64,000 bases of DNA from Panagrolaimus kolymaensis (GCA_028622995.1 JAJQJQ010000050.1:1674001-1738000); one strand, 5' to 3'; numbered from the stretch's first letter, positions 45,665 through 58,823 are shown. Notes: generated from the sequence alone by a model not told the origin. Translations and numbers: made by a program.

Positions 45665-48600
45665 TTAGTCAAAAGAAGTTTTTTCAATGTTTAGTGGCTG
45701 ACATGAATGTTCAAAGTTTCCATTTTTGACATAAAAATTTCCAATTGCATCTTCAAAAAATTTAACTTCACAACAAATTTTTCCATTTTTGAAACAATTA
45801 TTGCAGCGATAACGATTTTCTTTGTAAAATTTAAATTCATAACCAAGACTTTTATTTTGGGGGTAGAAAATAGTAATTTTTGAAACATTCATTTTTTCAT
45901 CCATTTCCAAATTATAATCTGTTGGATCAAAAACTTTTTCTTCAGGTTTTGGCTGACAAACATGTTCAAGTTCACTAAGTTTAATACAATCTTCACCATT
46001 TTCTTGATGCAATTTTGCTGTAACACATTTACCCAACTTTTTGCAGCCATAACAAGTAAATATATTTCTTGATGAAATAAAATAATATTCGTAACAAAGA
46101 TTTTTGTTGTTTTCTCCATCGAAAACAATAAGCATTTTTCTTTCAAATCCATTTTCAGAATAATATTCAAATTTATAATTTGGAGGTTTGACAATTTTGC
46201 AAGTTGATTCCATTGGAATATATTTCACAGGAGTGCAAACATGTTCGATATCGTCTACTTCTAAATATTCATTTCCATTTTCATTGTTTTGCTGTATTTT
46301 GGCTGTAATGGATTTGTTCATTTTTTTGCATTCAATACATGTAAATTTTTTGGTGATGTCATAAGAAAAAATACGGCATATATCATTTTCTTTAGAATCC
46401 CAAATAATTAACCGCTTTTTGTGTATATTTTTTTCGGTTGCAATATATTCGACTTTGAAATCAGTGGCTTGCAAAATTATGGAAGAAATATTTATAGTCG
46501 AGATAGGTTCTGTTGCACGTGGTTTGCAAATATGTTGAACAGGACCAAGTTCAACAAAATATTCTTCAACTTGCGAATCGAAATGTGTTTTAGCTGTAAC
46601 ATGTTTTCCAAGAGCGTCACAACCATTGCAAACAAAAAATTTTCTTGGTTTCTTATAATGATAAAAATAACCCAAAGTTTTATCATTTTTTTCATACACA
46701 ATTAAACGCTTTTTATGGACTCCATTTTTAATGAATTTTTCTATTTTGAATCCATCGGCATCAATTATTTTTCCAGTAATTTTATTTCTAATTGGTGTGG
46801 ATGAAATATTCGTTCGAGGGTTGGCTGATGTACAAATATGATTATTAGTTCCCAAAAGCTCAATAAAATCTTCATCATTTTCTTCATTTTTTCGCAGCTT
46901 TGCCGATACCTGTTTATTTTGAAGTTTGCATCCGCTACAAATAAATAAATTTTTGTATTCATTATAAAAATATGTGTACGAAATATTAGAATCATTTGGA
47001 TCAGTAAAAATTAATCTTTGACGTTCAATTCCATTTTCTTCAGTGAATAAATCGATTTTATAATTTTCTTTGGTTAAAATTTTACTTGGATCAACAGCTT
47101 TTTTAACAACTTTTTTATTAATGGATTTATCCGCCAATCTATCTTGTTCTGGTTGAGGCTCACAAACATGATCAGATGGACCAAATTCGATAAAACTTTC
47201 TTCAACATTTTCACTATTTTCACGGAACTTTACCCATACGTGTTTGTTAATTTTTGCACAACCATTACAAACAAATTTATTTTGAATGCTTGAATAATGA
47301 AAAGCATAACATAAATCTCGATTATTTGAATCATAAATAATCATTCTTTTCTTTTCAATTCCACCTTTCATAATTGTTTCTATTTTAAATCCATTATTTT
47401 TTATTATTTTTCCAATGATTTGAGGTTTGTTGATACTTTCATGTTCACGTGGTTGACAAACATGTTCATGATTGAGTTCAATAAAATTTCCTCCATTTTC
47501 ATTATTTTGGTTTAATTTTGCTGTGACACGTTTGTTAAATTTTATGCAACCATTACATATAAAATCTTCTCGAGAATAGCAATAATGATAAATGTAAACC
47601 AAATTTTTATTATTTTCATCAAAAATAATAAGTTTTTTCCTTTCATTTTTTCCTTTCATAAAGGTTTCGATTTTGAATCCATCACTTTGAACAATTTTTA
47701 CAATAACTTTATTTTTGCTTTGTTCTTTTTGCGATGCAGACCGAATTGACAAATTTCCGACGACGCTTTTATTTTGACAAACATGCACAGTTGAAAATAA
47801 TTGAATATATTCTTCTCCGTTTTCTTCATTTATACGCAACTTTGCTGATGTATGTTTTTTCTTCCAAGAACATGAGCCACAAATATAAAGATTATTTCGT
47901 TTTTCATAATAATATTTAAATGGATTATTTGGATCATTTGGATTATCTACATACAATCGCTTCCATTCTACTCCATTTTTTAAATGTGTTACTATTTTAA
48001 AATTTTCTTTGGTTAAAATTTTGCTTTCATTTGAAATAGATTTAATAATTTTTGGAGCTTTTTCTTCCTTTGCTTGACGACCATTTTTTTGAAAACCAAT
48101 ATTACTAGCAAGTATGATTTCGCCATTTTCATCAAAGGTGCATTCTTTTTCTTCACATATATGTTCATAAGGATTCAATTGAACAAAAGGTTCTTCATTT
48201 TCATTTTCAATTAACTTAGCAAAAATGTATCTACCATGTTTGTTTTTGTTGTTGTTATGGCATCGAGTACAATAATACTTCTGATTTAATGCCGCCCATG
48301 TATATTCTCTGCATAAATTTTTGTTTTCTTCATTGAAAATGATTAGACAGCGGTAAAATTGGTTTCCAACCTTTTTTTGAGTAGTTTTAAAATTTGGCTG
48401 TTTAACAATAATATATTCTTTATCCATATAATTTTCGGGAATATATTCAATCGGTTCACAGATATGTGATTTTTTTCCAAGTTTCACATATTCTTTTCCA
48501 TTATTTTCTTCATTCATAATTATATCAGCACGAACCCATAATTTATTTTTAATGCATTTAGAACACAGATATAAATTTTTGCATTTTTCATAATTGTAAA

Positions 48601-49100
48601 CTCGACAAAAACTTTTATCTTCGAAAGCAAAAACTAATAATTTTTTACGTTGAACTCCAAATTCCAAATATTCTTTTACTTCATAATTAGGGGGCTCAAC
48701 AATATCATTCGGTAAATAAATACATTTAGCATAATTTCTCTTTTTTATTTGTGGTCTAAAAATGAAAAAATTTAATTTAAATGCATAAATCTTTTAAATT
48801 CATTAATGACCGATGCAAATTTACTCACCCATCTTCATCAGCATTTTCAACCTTCCCGTTGGTAACACTATCAGAGTCTCCAATGTCATAATCAAAAGAA
48901 TAGTCTAACTTTTTGAGTGGCCTTTTACGGAGACTTCGTCGTCTATAAAATTCTTCGTTTTCATACTTATTTTTTTCTAAGTTAAAACCCTACCGATCAT
49001 TTTCAAAAGATTCCTGGGTTTCATTCAAGGTTGAATCATTACTCGATATATCCATTTTAGAAGCATTAGCGCTGGAAAAGCTTAAATTAAATTCTCGCAT
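45665..49100 (-). CDS. Protein with ten FLYWCH-like zinc-binding repeats
   Basis: Three exons (48994-49100, 48829-48942, 45665-48755) join in frame to 1103 residues. The first 75 residues are acidic and serine-rich with a basic cluster (RRSLRKRPLKKLD) that could be a nuclear signal. The rest is a head-to-tail array of ten units of about 90-100 residues. Each has the plan: basic strand, KRLI strand, aromatic-rich YxYHY strand, FxCxxC, then K-xxxAK, an acidic turn with FIEL, and HVC. The C-x2-C...H-x-C ligands and the strand order resemble FLYWCH domains, which bind DNA, but the spacing is atypical, so the assignment is by analogy. The repeats sit in one huge exon, suggesting expansion by unequal crossing over. 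Function is unknown. Confidence 0.7.
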
Positions 49101-49122
49101 TATTATTATTTATCAGACGCTA

Positions 49123-50038
49123 TTAAACATACAAAGTTGATTTCATTAAGGGAGGTAAAGTTTCATTATTCAAGCTACTCGTCGAAGTCATGTTTACTTC
49201 AAAATCACAATTTGGTAGAATTTTAAGAGGGAAAATAGCTTGATTTGTTTCGGTTTCAAATTCTTTTGCAAATTCAGCAAAAGTTTCAGAAGCTAACAAT
49301 TTTGATTTACTTCTTTTTAGAATATTCAAATATTCTTTTCGCTCTTCAACAGACAAAAATTTAAAAAAATTCAAAATGATTTGTGTTAGTTGAGCTTCGA
49401 ACTTTTCAGCTTTCTGAATTTCGTTAACAATTTTAAGAAAAAAAAGATTTTGAAAACGTTCTTCTGCTTCATTGTCGAAGCAAAACACAACATTTGAATT
49501 CTGCAAAAAGGCCAAAAGTTTATACCTCGAAAAGAATATTATAAAAAGTTTTAATTTTTGCCTACTTTTCGTTTTTGAATGTTTTCATATATTTTCTTGC
49601 AAGTTTCTTCGTTTTTAAAAATCAAAATAAATCCTTCATGAAAAATTTCACCTGCGGAAGAAGGGAAGGCGCAAAAGATATTCTAAAAAATCAAGGGTAA
49701 TTAATTTTTGTAAGACAAAAAAACTGGCTTACTTTAAGATGAAAGAAATCTTGATCAAAGTTCGCATAAATCGATTTATCAGTTTCAGCTGAAAAACATA
49801 TCTATTTGGGTTCATTGTTGCCATTATAAAACTTACTTTCGTTATTTGGGTTTACAATCAAAACTTTTTTATTTCCATCGATGACAATTTTGCAGCCTTC
49901 AAAATAATCGATTCTTTCATTGCTTCCAAAAACTATGAGTTGGGTTGACGACTTTTTTGGTGGAAGCTAAAAAAAGGATAAATTACAAAAAAATGGAACT
50001 TTTTTTAAATTTACCTCAGAATTGGGACTAACATCCAT
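49123..50038 (-). CDS. Unrecognised 234-residue protein, possibly PH/WH1-like
   Basis: Five exons (50015-50038, 49837-49966, 49733-49788, 49566-49682, 49123-49500) keep frame throughout, so the gene is probably real. The first 110 residues alternate strand-like segments (DYFEGCKIVIDGNKKVLIVN, FFHLKNIFCAF, HEGFILIFKNEETCKKIYE) and finish with a helix, the pattern of a PH/WH1/Ran-binding fold. The second half is helical and acidic, with an Asn/Ser/Thr-rich tail. No catalytic motif, signal peptide or membrane segment is seen. The start codon lies only 0.94 kb upstream of the FLYWCH-like gene on the same strand, with a 22-bp gap between this stop and that start. Confidence 0.6.
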
Positions 50039-50890
50039 AATATTCAAATTTTTTAATTCAAAAACTTGGAAAAATCAATTTTGTATCAAGTTTAATAAAT
50101 GCGAATGCAAAAAAAGTATGCGTTTTTGTTTAAAAAAAAGTATGAAAGTGTAAAGTCTTAATAATTTTTTGGCGCCTTATTCTCTCTACTTCTGTCTGAC
50201 GATGGAAAAATAGCTTAGAGAGCTTTTTGAATAAAAAGTTAGGGTCAAAGTTAGTAGGCGCCCAATAAAAAATAGGTGTTATTATTGATTCACAATAAAT
50301 GTCTGTTTAGTGAAAACAAAGCGATGTTGTAAAAAAAATCGTTTAGACAATTTTTCTATTCAAAACTTTCGTGCCTTTCTTCAAACATTTTTGTGATGGA
50401 GTTTTCAAAAAGAAAATAAAAAATTATTTATAAAAGTAACCTAAAATCAAAGAATTTTTATATAACATTGTTGAAAATTTTGTTTTGGAGCATAAAAAAG
50501 GTCAAAAACTAAAGTTTGCAAAAAAAGGAGGGTGAAAATATAAAAATTTTCAGCTAACACTTAATGGCACACTGCTTTACTTTATCACCCCTGCTGAATT
50601 TATTTATTCATTTATTTTTGCATTTCACCATCTTATTTTTTTTTTTTATAATTTACCCTTTAACTAACCATTCCCCATACTTACTTCCTCAGCGCAATAG
50701 CAGGTGCTTAGTCTACACTGAAATTTGAGTATAAAAATAACATTTTCTCGGTCAAACAATCAAACAACACTTTTACATAAAAAAAAATATGTCTTTTAAC
50801 AGTTATAAATACATACATACATTTATAATTTTTTTTGGACGACAGTAGACATTAGCTTTAGACTTTCTATCTCTTTCTCTTATTTAAATT
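50039..50890. other. Divergent intergenic region
   Basis: Lies between the divergent starts of the 234-residue gene (-) and chemoreceptor 2 (+), so it should contain both promoters. AT-rich, no coding exon or repeat boundary recognised. Confidence 0.45.
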
Positions 50891-52061
50891 ATGTCATCAA
50901 CTTTGGATGATTTAAAACATGTATTTGCTTTAATTTACATGATACCTTCATGGATTTTGTATTTAATTATTTTGTATATAATTTTTTTTAGTTCTGTTAA
51001 ACAGAAATTTTCTGCTTCATTCTATTGGTTATTTGCTTTTTCAGCTATAAATAATATTATTCTATCTTTAACTTATTATTTAGTTTATAGGTTGGTTTAT
51101 TTGGATGTATTTGCTTTTATACCAAAAATTTTTAAAACATTTAATATACTTTTTTTGGTTTTTTGAAGCTTGCTTTCTCAATTTTAAATAAAAGGGTTTC
51201 AAATATTCCCAAATTGGTTAAATTAAAAAAGGAAATACTGTATTTTCTTTTTCTTCAGATTTTCTGCCACTCCTTTGTTTTATCCTTTACTAAAAAATTT
51301 GCCTCATGAACATTTTGGGTATACTTTAATTTATACGATTATGTATTATTCAATTTACGCCACACCCATATATAATTTTACTTTAACTTTCAATCGAGCA
51401 ACTATTTTCATTTTAAAACAAAGATATGCAAATTTTTGGAAACATAATTTTAAATATTTTCTCGGATTTTGCTTGTTGCTTCCAATAATTTTTATTTGGA
51501 ATTTTCCATTTTGCGGTATTCAAGACCTTCCAGTTGATGGATATTTACCTATCATCATTCCAACAATAACCGATTTTGTGCCATGGTTTCAACGAACGCG
51601 AAATTTATTAATATTATTTTCAATTACAACACCAATTAATTTCATTATAAATTTATATGCACTTTATAAAATTATAATGAGTCGATTTTATTCAACCAAT
51701 CATCAAATTATAAAACTTACGCCTCATGACATTGCATTGTTTGCATATAATATGTTAATATTTATTACTGATGTATTCTCTTGCTTTTTGCAGGTAATTT
51801 AATGTTTCCAACAAACAAAAAAGGTTTAAACTGTAAAATTAAATTTAGTATCTAATTTTAATAGACCGAAAGACATTCTTAAATTTCTTAATAAATACTC
51901 AATGGTTTGTTGAAGATGTAATAAGTTTGGGCCCAATTTGGTTTATAATTATCACAAATTCGTCAATTCGAGAAGAAATAAGAAATATATTTTTATCTTC
52001 ACTTCATTGCGTTATTCGTGTTACCGCCAATAATAATAACAACCATGTCAGCATATTTTAA
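50891..52061 (+). CDS. Serpentine chemoreceptor, Srg superfamily (Srv/Srg-like), copy 2
   Basis: Predicted seven-transmembrane chemosensory receptor. Exons 50891-51090, 51259-51793 and 51849-52061 join in frame to 315 residues. The intron positions and phases equal those of the paralogue at 38491-39704. Shared stretches include IPSWILYLI, FSASFYWLFAFSAINN, ATPIYN, FKYFLGFCLL, WNFPF and GPIWFIII. Differences are spread along the protein, more in the loop after the fifth helix. The pair is separated by 12 kb and several unrelated genes, so the duplication is dispersed rather than tandem. Ligand unknown. Confidence 0.75.
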
Positions 52062-52761
52062 AATTATTGTAAATAAAGTTTTGATTGAAGCAAGCCTTTA
52101 ACTTCCAAAAATTCTAGATAATGTTTTGAAATTCAAATTTAGAAAGCTGCAACTAAAGGTGGCTGGCTTCACATTAAGTCAAGGCTGGCATGAAAGTGGT
52201 TGTAATTTTGTTTTTCACACAACAACGCTCTTAGATTCTTCGTTGACATAAAATTTAATATATTTTTAATCATTATTTTAAAAAAAACAGCCATTTTATA
52301 TATATGTATCAATATTTCGATTGGATATATATGATTGACAAATCTAAATAAAACATCTTCTTTTTTTAAACTTATGCATTTGTTTATTTCTTCAAGAATG
52401 CCCATGAAATTAAAAAAATTTATAAAAGAAAAATTCAATAATTTACATTTAAAAATTAAAAACATAAAAACACAGACAATTTTTAAATAAAGCGAAAGCA
52501 AGCACCAAAAAACTAATACCAAGAATAATTTAATTAAGATAAATTAAGCTTTAAATCTAATTCCATGAAAAGTATTTCGGTTTTGGTTAATTAGAAAAAA
52601 TCTTACAAAAATAATAAATATAATTACTTAAAACTTTGAAAGAGTATAACAAAAAGTTTTATTAGGAAAATGGAAGGTTTGGGATACATAGAAAAAACTG
52701 TAATTTTTAAAGCAAAAAAAAAGTACGAAAATAAAAAATACATTTGGGCATAAATAATTTA
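52062..52761. other. Intergenic, no feature seen
   Basis: AT-rich spacer between converging genes. The open frame at 52169-52522 (minus) has no domain or splice partner. Confidence 0.5.
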
Positions 52762-55700
52762 TTACAAATTCAAATTTGTTTCTTCAATTAGAATATTAGG
52801 CATACTTTCGATTCCAGCAAATTCAAGGCTTGCATATCTTGCTGCATCTCTAAATGCAATTCTTTCAGGATCCCCGACAGGTTTTGTTTTTTTAACAAAT
52901 ACTGAATACAATGGTTTCCCAGCAGCCGCTTCAGCTTCCTTTCGTAAACCAACAAAAAATAATGATAAAGCCATCACAGGATCAATAACTTTTTCACCTT
53001 GCCATGAATTGAGCTCAATTACAATGTATTTTCTTGCGCCACTTGATTCTGTGTAAGCGACGTCAAAAGGCCAAGTTGGATCGATTTCAAATTTATTGGG
53101 GGTTTGACCAATAATTCGATAAAGATCTTAAATAAATTATTATTTTAGTGAAAGTTTTTTGGCTGGAAACTTGAGAAAAAATTTTTTACTCGAAATTTAA
53201 AACTTTTTTGTGAGTGAAAATTTATTTGGTAGCAAATTTTAAAAAAACCTTACCATAAATAACGCAATCTGGATGCTCCTTTAAATCTCGTCGAGCCACC
53301 TCACCAATTCTTGGAATTTCTTCCGAAAATGTTGAATACATTGGAGTCCAATCATTTCCTAAAAATACTCTTTTTGGTATTAGAAAGTAAAATATATAAA
53401 ATGTTACCATTAGCATTTTTAATTCGTTTTCCAATTTTATTTCCATTTTCTGGTAAACAAAGACACACATAATTATCGTTAAAACAAAGCATAAAATCAG
53501 CTTTTTTATTAGGAAATTTTAAAAGAGCTTGTTCAGCCATGGCTGGAGACATGGGTGATAAAGACATTGATGGGGAACGGCTTCGACCTACAAAAATATA
53601 GTAATAAAAAAAATTTCATCATAAAATTAGTTAATTAATTAATCTAGGTACCGGCATGTACATTTTGCCAACTCCAATGCCAAGAAAAAAGATGGCAACG
53701 ATGTCATTTGAAGTTTAGAAATTTTAAAGGTATTAATTCATTTTTGTTTTATCGATTTTATTTTTTGATCTTTATCTCATCAGAAAGCCCGTAAAATTCG
53801 GTTATTGGCATATCCAATTCTTATAGATCGGAAAATAGGGAAAATGAGTAGAATAAGAGTTTTTTTTGATTTCTGAGTCCGCCCACAATTAAAATAATTT
53901 TTATTTTTTGATATTCTTATTCCTCGCCCAAAAATACAGGTAATAAAATTAACTCTTGGAGGCCACTCAAGAGAAAAGTTACTTTTCCAAAGCAAAAACC
54001 ATAAAATTGATACAAAATATGGGCATCAGCAAGTAAAAAATGTTGCTGTTTCTTGCTTTTCATTTGCAACATGCAAAAAATCAAAGGGGAAGTAAACCTT
54101 TATCGTTGCCATTTTTTAATTCAGAAATAAATATTAAAACCTTGATATCTTAATTGGGAGTTTATTAAAATTTATTTTCTCTTCTATCATTAAATTCCCC
54201 GTATTTGAAAGTACCTATCCCTCTAAACAAAATACTAAAACAAAACAACTTCATTTTTTGCTTGCCGGTCCCTAAATTAATCGGTGATAAAATTTCAAAT
54301 TTTTTTTGGGCAAATCCAAAAAAATTTCTGATCATAAAAATATTTTAAAAAGTTGCTTTAATTTTTTTTTTGCAATGCATTTTCCTTAAATATTTTCGTA
54401 AATGTGAGTTTATTAACAAAAAGTTATTTCTTTTACTTTTTTTTGGCGTTTGGCACAAAATATTTTAGATTTTATCGTTCGAGTTAAATGCAAGCCTTAC
54501 TTGAACTTGTATTTCGTCGATCATGAAGAAGTCCATTAAATTTGCTTCCATTTTTTGCGGGTGAATCGAATGATCGCCTGTTATTTCCTCGATGCCATGG
54601 AGCAGACCATTTTCTGTTTTTAGGTCCAGGAACCGAAGCTCGTCGCTGTCGATTTTGTTGAAATGAAGCAGCAGGCGAAAAGGGAAGTGGTGGAGAAGGT
54701 GAAGAACGCCTTTCTAAATTAGGCTTATTTCTTTGATTTTCTCCTTCCGAAACTGATACTTCGGCTTCAGTACTTTCTGGCTCAACAACATCAGCAGGTT
54801 CGTTTTTAACTGATGGAATTTCAACTTTTTGTTTATCAATATTTACATGTAAAATTCCATCTTCCTCTATATCCAAATTTACTTGATGGGTTCCAATTGA
54901 TAATTTTTCAAATGGAAACATCATTCGTTTGAAGGTAGATTCGGTTAAACACATAGTTGGGTTTGTGCGAATCTAAAAAATAAAATAATTAATTTATGTT
55001 AAAAATAAGCAAATTTTTCTCAGAATTTTTTGGATGGTAAAAATAAATATTTTTAATAATTTGTCAACTTACAACTCCTTTTTTGCCTTGAACTTTAATT
55101 TCTTTTGAAAAATGACAAGGCAATATCTCTCCATTTGGAACTAATTTTATTGTTTCATTTTCACTTCCAAATTGAAATCCAACAGTAAAATCTGCGACAT
55201 TCATTTTATATTTAATTTCTTCATTCGCCATGGTTGCGGCTTTCGCCAAAGCTCCAATCAAAATCATTTCTTCCCATCTCGGGGCAATAATTTTAAGGAT
55301 ATCATCCTTTCGATTATTAGAAGCTTTTAAAACTTCGTCAATAAATGTTTCATTTTGGCTATCATAAATAATTACAGGTTTATTATTTGGATATTTAGAT
55401 AAATATTTTTTAAAGCATATTGGAATATTTTTTGAATACGTCAGCCATTCATAAACCAAAGTATATTTTTCATCTTTTCGACGAAGGACGTGAAAATCAG
55501 ATAAATCCATAATTCGAGTTAAAATAATTATATGTTGATTTTCTTTTAAAGGTTCAGAAAATTGGTGAGTAACAAACATAAATCTCGCCATCAAAGGCGA
55601 AATCACTTTGACTTTTGTGCTTTTGGTCACCCCTTCCACCGCGGCTCGACAAAGCTCGTGGCTAAAGGAAATTTCATGGACTATAATTAAATAATCAAGT

Positions 55701-56074
55701 TTTCGAGGAAGAAAATTTAATAAAGTTTCAATATGGGATTTCATATTTTCTGTTGTCCATCGAGCTGAAAATTAAATTCAATTAATAAAAAGTTTCAATT
55801 TTGTGCTAAAAAATAAATTTATGTTTCTCAAATATTAGATTTTGATTTAAATCCATAAAAGTTTAAAAAATTTGGAGAATTTTGACAAAATCCTATTTCA
55901 ATGAAAGAATTCTGTGAATTTTGGGAAAAAATTTATATATATAAAAAGCTTACTTGGGACAAGTGATTTTGGAACCACTTCATTATAAGTTCTTCCCGAT
56001 TCAATATCATGTGCGCGTATTTCAGCCATTCCCAGCATATAACACCCGTAAAATGGAGCCAAAACTCCTTCCAT
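52762..56074 (-). CDS. Divergent Hsp70-like protein with permuted lobes (gene CB)
   Basis: Six exons (55954-56074, 55073-55764, 54501-54972, 53408-53587, 53254-53358, 52762-53126) keep frame across a 0.9-kb intron and give 644 residues. Residues up to about 290 resemble Hsp70 lobes IB and II, with DYLIIVHEISFSHELCRAAV, QHIIILTRIMDLSDFHVLRR, and WEEMILIGALAKAATMANEE in place of the DEAVAYGAA segment. A beta-domain-like part follows (NLDIEEDGILHVNID). A Ser/Arg/Pro-rich linker of about 120 residues comes next. The last 200 residues read as a first Hsp70 lobe: ADFMLCFNDNYVCLCLPENG, YRIIGQTPNKFEIDPTWPFD, GLRKEAEAAAGKPLYSVFV and FAGIESMPNI. Signature Gly motifs are lost. Same order as gene A at 35511-37253. 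Role unknown; homology is by pattern only. Confidence 0.55.
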
Positions 56075-56676
56075 TTTCTTTTTGACAGAATAAAATTTAG
56101 TTTAATATAAATAAAAATAAATAACAAATAAATATATATAAATGTCTTTTCCCCACTCTTAAAAAGGTTAGAATGAAAAAAAATTTATTGCGAACAAATT
56201 TTTTTATAATAACACTTTGCCAAGAAAACTTATTTTTGCCACATTCGACGATCCCTTTTACTTTAAAATTTTATGAAAATAAGTAAGGCTCCGAATTTAT
56301 TTAAATTATAAATTTTAAAATGCTTTAATTTTTTTTTTAAAACGAATTATTATTTTTTAGAGAAATGTACATCAATGTTGTACAATATGTATAAAATTGA
56401 AGACTTTACTATCTTCATCCATTGAAACGGAAGACATTCTTACGCAGTGTAAAATTTATGCTGTTTTTTTTTTCCATCATTTTTTCTTGTTTAAATTATT
56501 TTGTGTGAAAAAAATGCTAAAGGTGTTAAAGCTAGATTTAACTTTTTTTAAGTTTATTTCAAATTATGTTTGTAAAAATTATATATAAATATATAAATAA
56601 GAAAATATGTCTTTTTATGATTTTTTTTTCATTTTAATAAAGAAAAGTGTTATAAAAATAATTTTAAAGAATTCCT
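56075..56676. other. Intergenic, no feature seen
   Basis: AT-rich spacer holding the probable promoter of gene CB and the 3' flank of the first C6 gene. The open frame at 56397-56588 is unsupported. Confidence 0.45.
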
Positions 56677-57203
56677 TTAAGCAACTGAACAAGTAACTGA
56701 ATCAACAATTTCCATATCTCCATCAGCTTGGGATAAAACTAATTTTCCATTTGAATTACATGTTAACGTTGCTGTTGCTGGATTGGCTGTGGTCATAGTT
56801 GTCGAAGCGCTTGTGAATGCGACAGTCTGCTCTTGATAAATCCACTAAAAATATTTTTTTATAAAAAAAAGGTTTAATAAAAAAAAATCAACAAAAAAAC
56901 CTCTAAAAATGCAGCATTTGCACCACCCCCACAAGTTGAAGTTATGGTAGTACATCCAGCAGAATTGGTTCCAACTGTTTGGGTTAGGGTTCCAGGCGTA
57001 GGAAGTACACCGGCGCGGGTGGATATAGCTGGCTTAGCGCAAGTTGTACAAGCTAAAAATTTATATTTAATTAAAATATTTTGAGATTTTTTTAACTCAC
57101 CGTTTGCAGCTACATCCCCGCCGCTATTATTACCAGATGCAAGGCAACTAATTGAAAGTTTCACCGTTAATGCTAGTAACAAAGCCACTCGGAAGTCTAT
57201 CAT
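56677..57203 (-). CDS. Secreted C6-domain protein, copy 1
   Basis: Exons 57101-57203, 56901-57052 and 56677-56844 join in frame to 140 residues. A signal peptide (MIDFRVALLLALTVKLSISC) is followed by a short Gly/Asn spacer. The mature part starts ACTTCAKPAISTRAGV and has six cysteines in the spacing of the nematode C6 domain, with Thr/Ser-rich strands (GCTTITSTCGGG) and a final CSVA. It has no known enzymatic role; such proteins are small secreted or extracellular-matrix factors. Exon 1 and about 430 bp upstream are almost identical to the second copy at 62337-62884, but exons 2 and 3 are clearly different. Confidence 0.8.
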
Positions 57204-57643
57204 AATTACTGTACCCTAAAAATGAAAATTTGAATAAATACTTTTTAACAAAAAGGTCAAAATAAACGATTTGAAGAAGAAAAAACACAAAGTCACACAA
57301 AATCTTTTTATAAAAGGTCACAGTGAAAAAATTTATGGAAAATAAAAAAGAGATATCAACTTTCGTCGGTAAAGATGCGAACGAATAAAAAAAATAAATT
57401 CAGGAGGAGTATTCAACGAACGAATTTTAAATTAATTCATTTTGTGTTTTGTTTTAATTTTTGACATTAAATTAATGAAGGGATGAAGGAAGGATGAACA
57501 ACAATCAAAGAACCAGTTATCCGGAAGAAAAAAAAAATGGATATCTAATTTACTTTCACTTTTTTTTTTACTTTCCTTCCTTCTTTCTTTATCGCCATCG
57601 GGAGTCTTTTTTTTCAAACAGATCTTTTTATAATTATGGAGTT
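57112..57643. repeat. Duplicated promoter plus signal-peptide exon, copy 1 (532 bp)
   Basis: Nearly identical, same orientation, to 62793-63325; only a few substitutions and small indels (for example near 57485). It covers most of exon 1 of the C6 gene and about 440 bp upstream of its ATG. Identity stops inside exon 1, nine codons' worth before the donor (at ACATCCCCG on the plus strand), and on the other side just after GGAGTT. Confidence 0.88.
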
Positions 57644-58823
57644 AATTAGCTCTCATTGCCTTATCATTTATGCATATTTTCAAAGTTAAAAAATTGATTT
57701 AATCGAAACATAAAGCTTCAAAAGAAAAAAATCTATTGAAAGATACTTTTGTAAACATTAATCTTTCTCTGAAATATGCTAATTTTTTACAACATAAATA
57801 ATTTTGTTTAATTTGGCAGAATAACTTTTTATGACTGTTTTTAGTAATCTCCGAAATTCCTTTATGGAAATGCAATTATTAAAGCAAAAATATGGATGCT
57901 TGCTTTACAATAACTTTGCAAAAGCCAAAATACCAAATTCAGAAAGCAAAAAAAAAGAAGTCATCGATCAACACTTTGTTTTAATGGTCAAAAAAAGTGA
58001 TTGTAAAGTTTAAAAAAAAAACAAAACCCACCAAAGAATTTTAAATATTATTCTTTTTATATTTTAAATTAGTTTCACATCCCAAAAAAAATATCTCACA
58101 AAACTTAAAAAATCAAGTATTTAAAAATTTAATAATATCATAAAACTAAATTTTTTTTATTAAACGGCCTGGCAAAAAAAAAGAGGTTTTGTATAATTTA
58201 GTCACAGATTTAATTAAAAAGATCGAACTAACTTTGAAAATTTTATGTTAAGCCTTTAAAAAAAAGAATCCCTTTATTTTTAATGCACGACGATTCGCAT
58301 TCAAAAGACAAAAAATCTTTTAATAATTATTCGAATACCCGTTTAGTCTATGTAGTTTGAACAATTTATTGACCCCTTTAAACCAAGTTTTTATTTTCTT
58401 CATCTAATTCTCCTTTTATCAATTTATTTTTTACTTCGCGATATAATTATCTTTTAACTATATTATCTAAACCCGTTTTCATACACAATTAGACATTTTG
58501 TGAGAGATAAAATTATACTTTTCCGGGTTTCTTGACCTCTATGAAAAAATAGTGGATCGGGAATTGTTTATCAATAAAAAAAACTCGTAACGAATTATGG
58601 GAATGCAATAGCTCGAGGGCTTATCTTTCTTTATATTTTTTCATTTTAATGAAATTGAAAGCTTTTATCTTGGTTACACGAAATCTAATGGAGTTATAAT
58701 TTTCTTACCCACCCCTTTCTTTGAATAGTGAGTTTCTATCTTACTTAAACAGCTGAAGCATAGTTTTTTGGTTTTTTAATAAACAGTTTTTGAAAGTGAA
58801 ATTTGCGGCTTCAAAAAAAAATA
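57644..58823. other. Gene-free stretch, 1.2 kb
   Basis: Divergent promoter region between the first C6 gene (-) and the warthog gene (+). The open frame at 57831-58013 has no domain or splice partner. AT-rich, no repeat boundaries seen. Confidence 0.45.

Noticed and set aside
57831..58013. 60-codon plus-strand frame (MTVFSNLRNSFMEMQL start)
   Set aside because: No splice partner, domain or neighbour supporting it.
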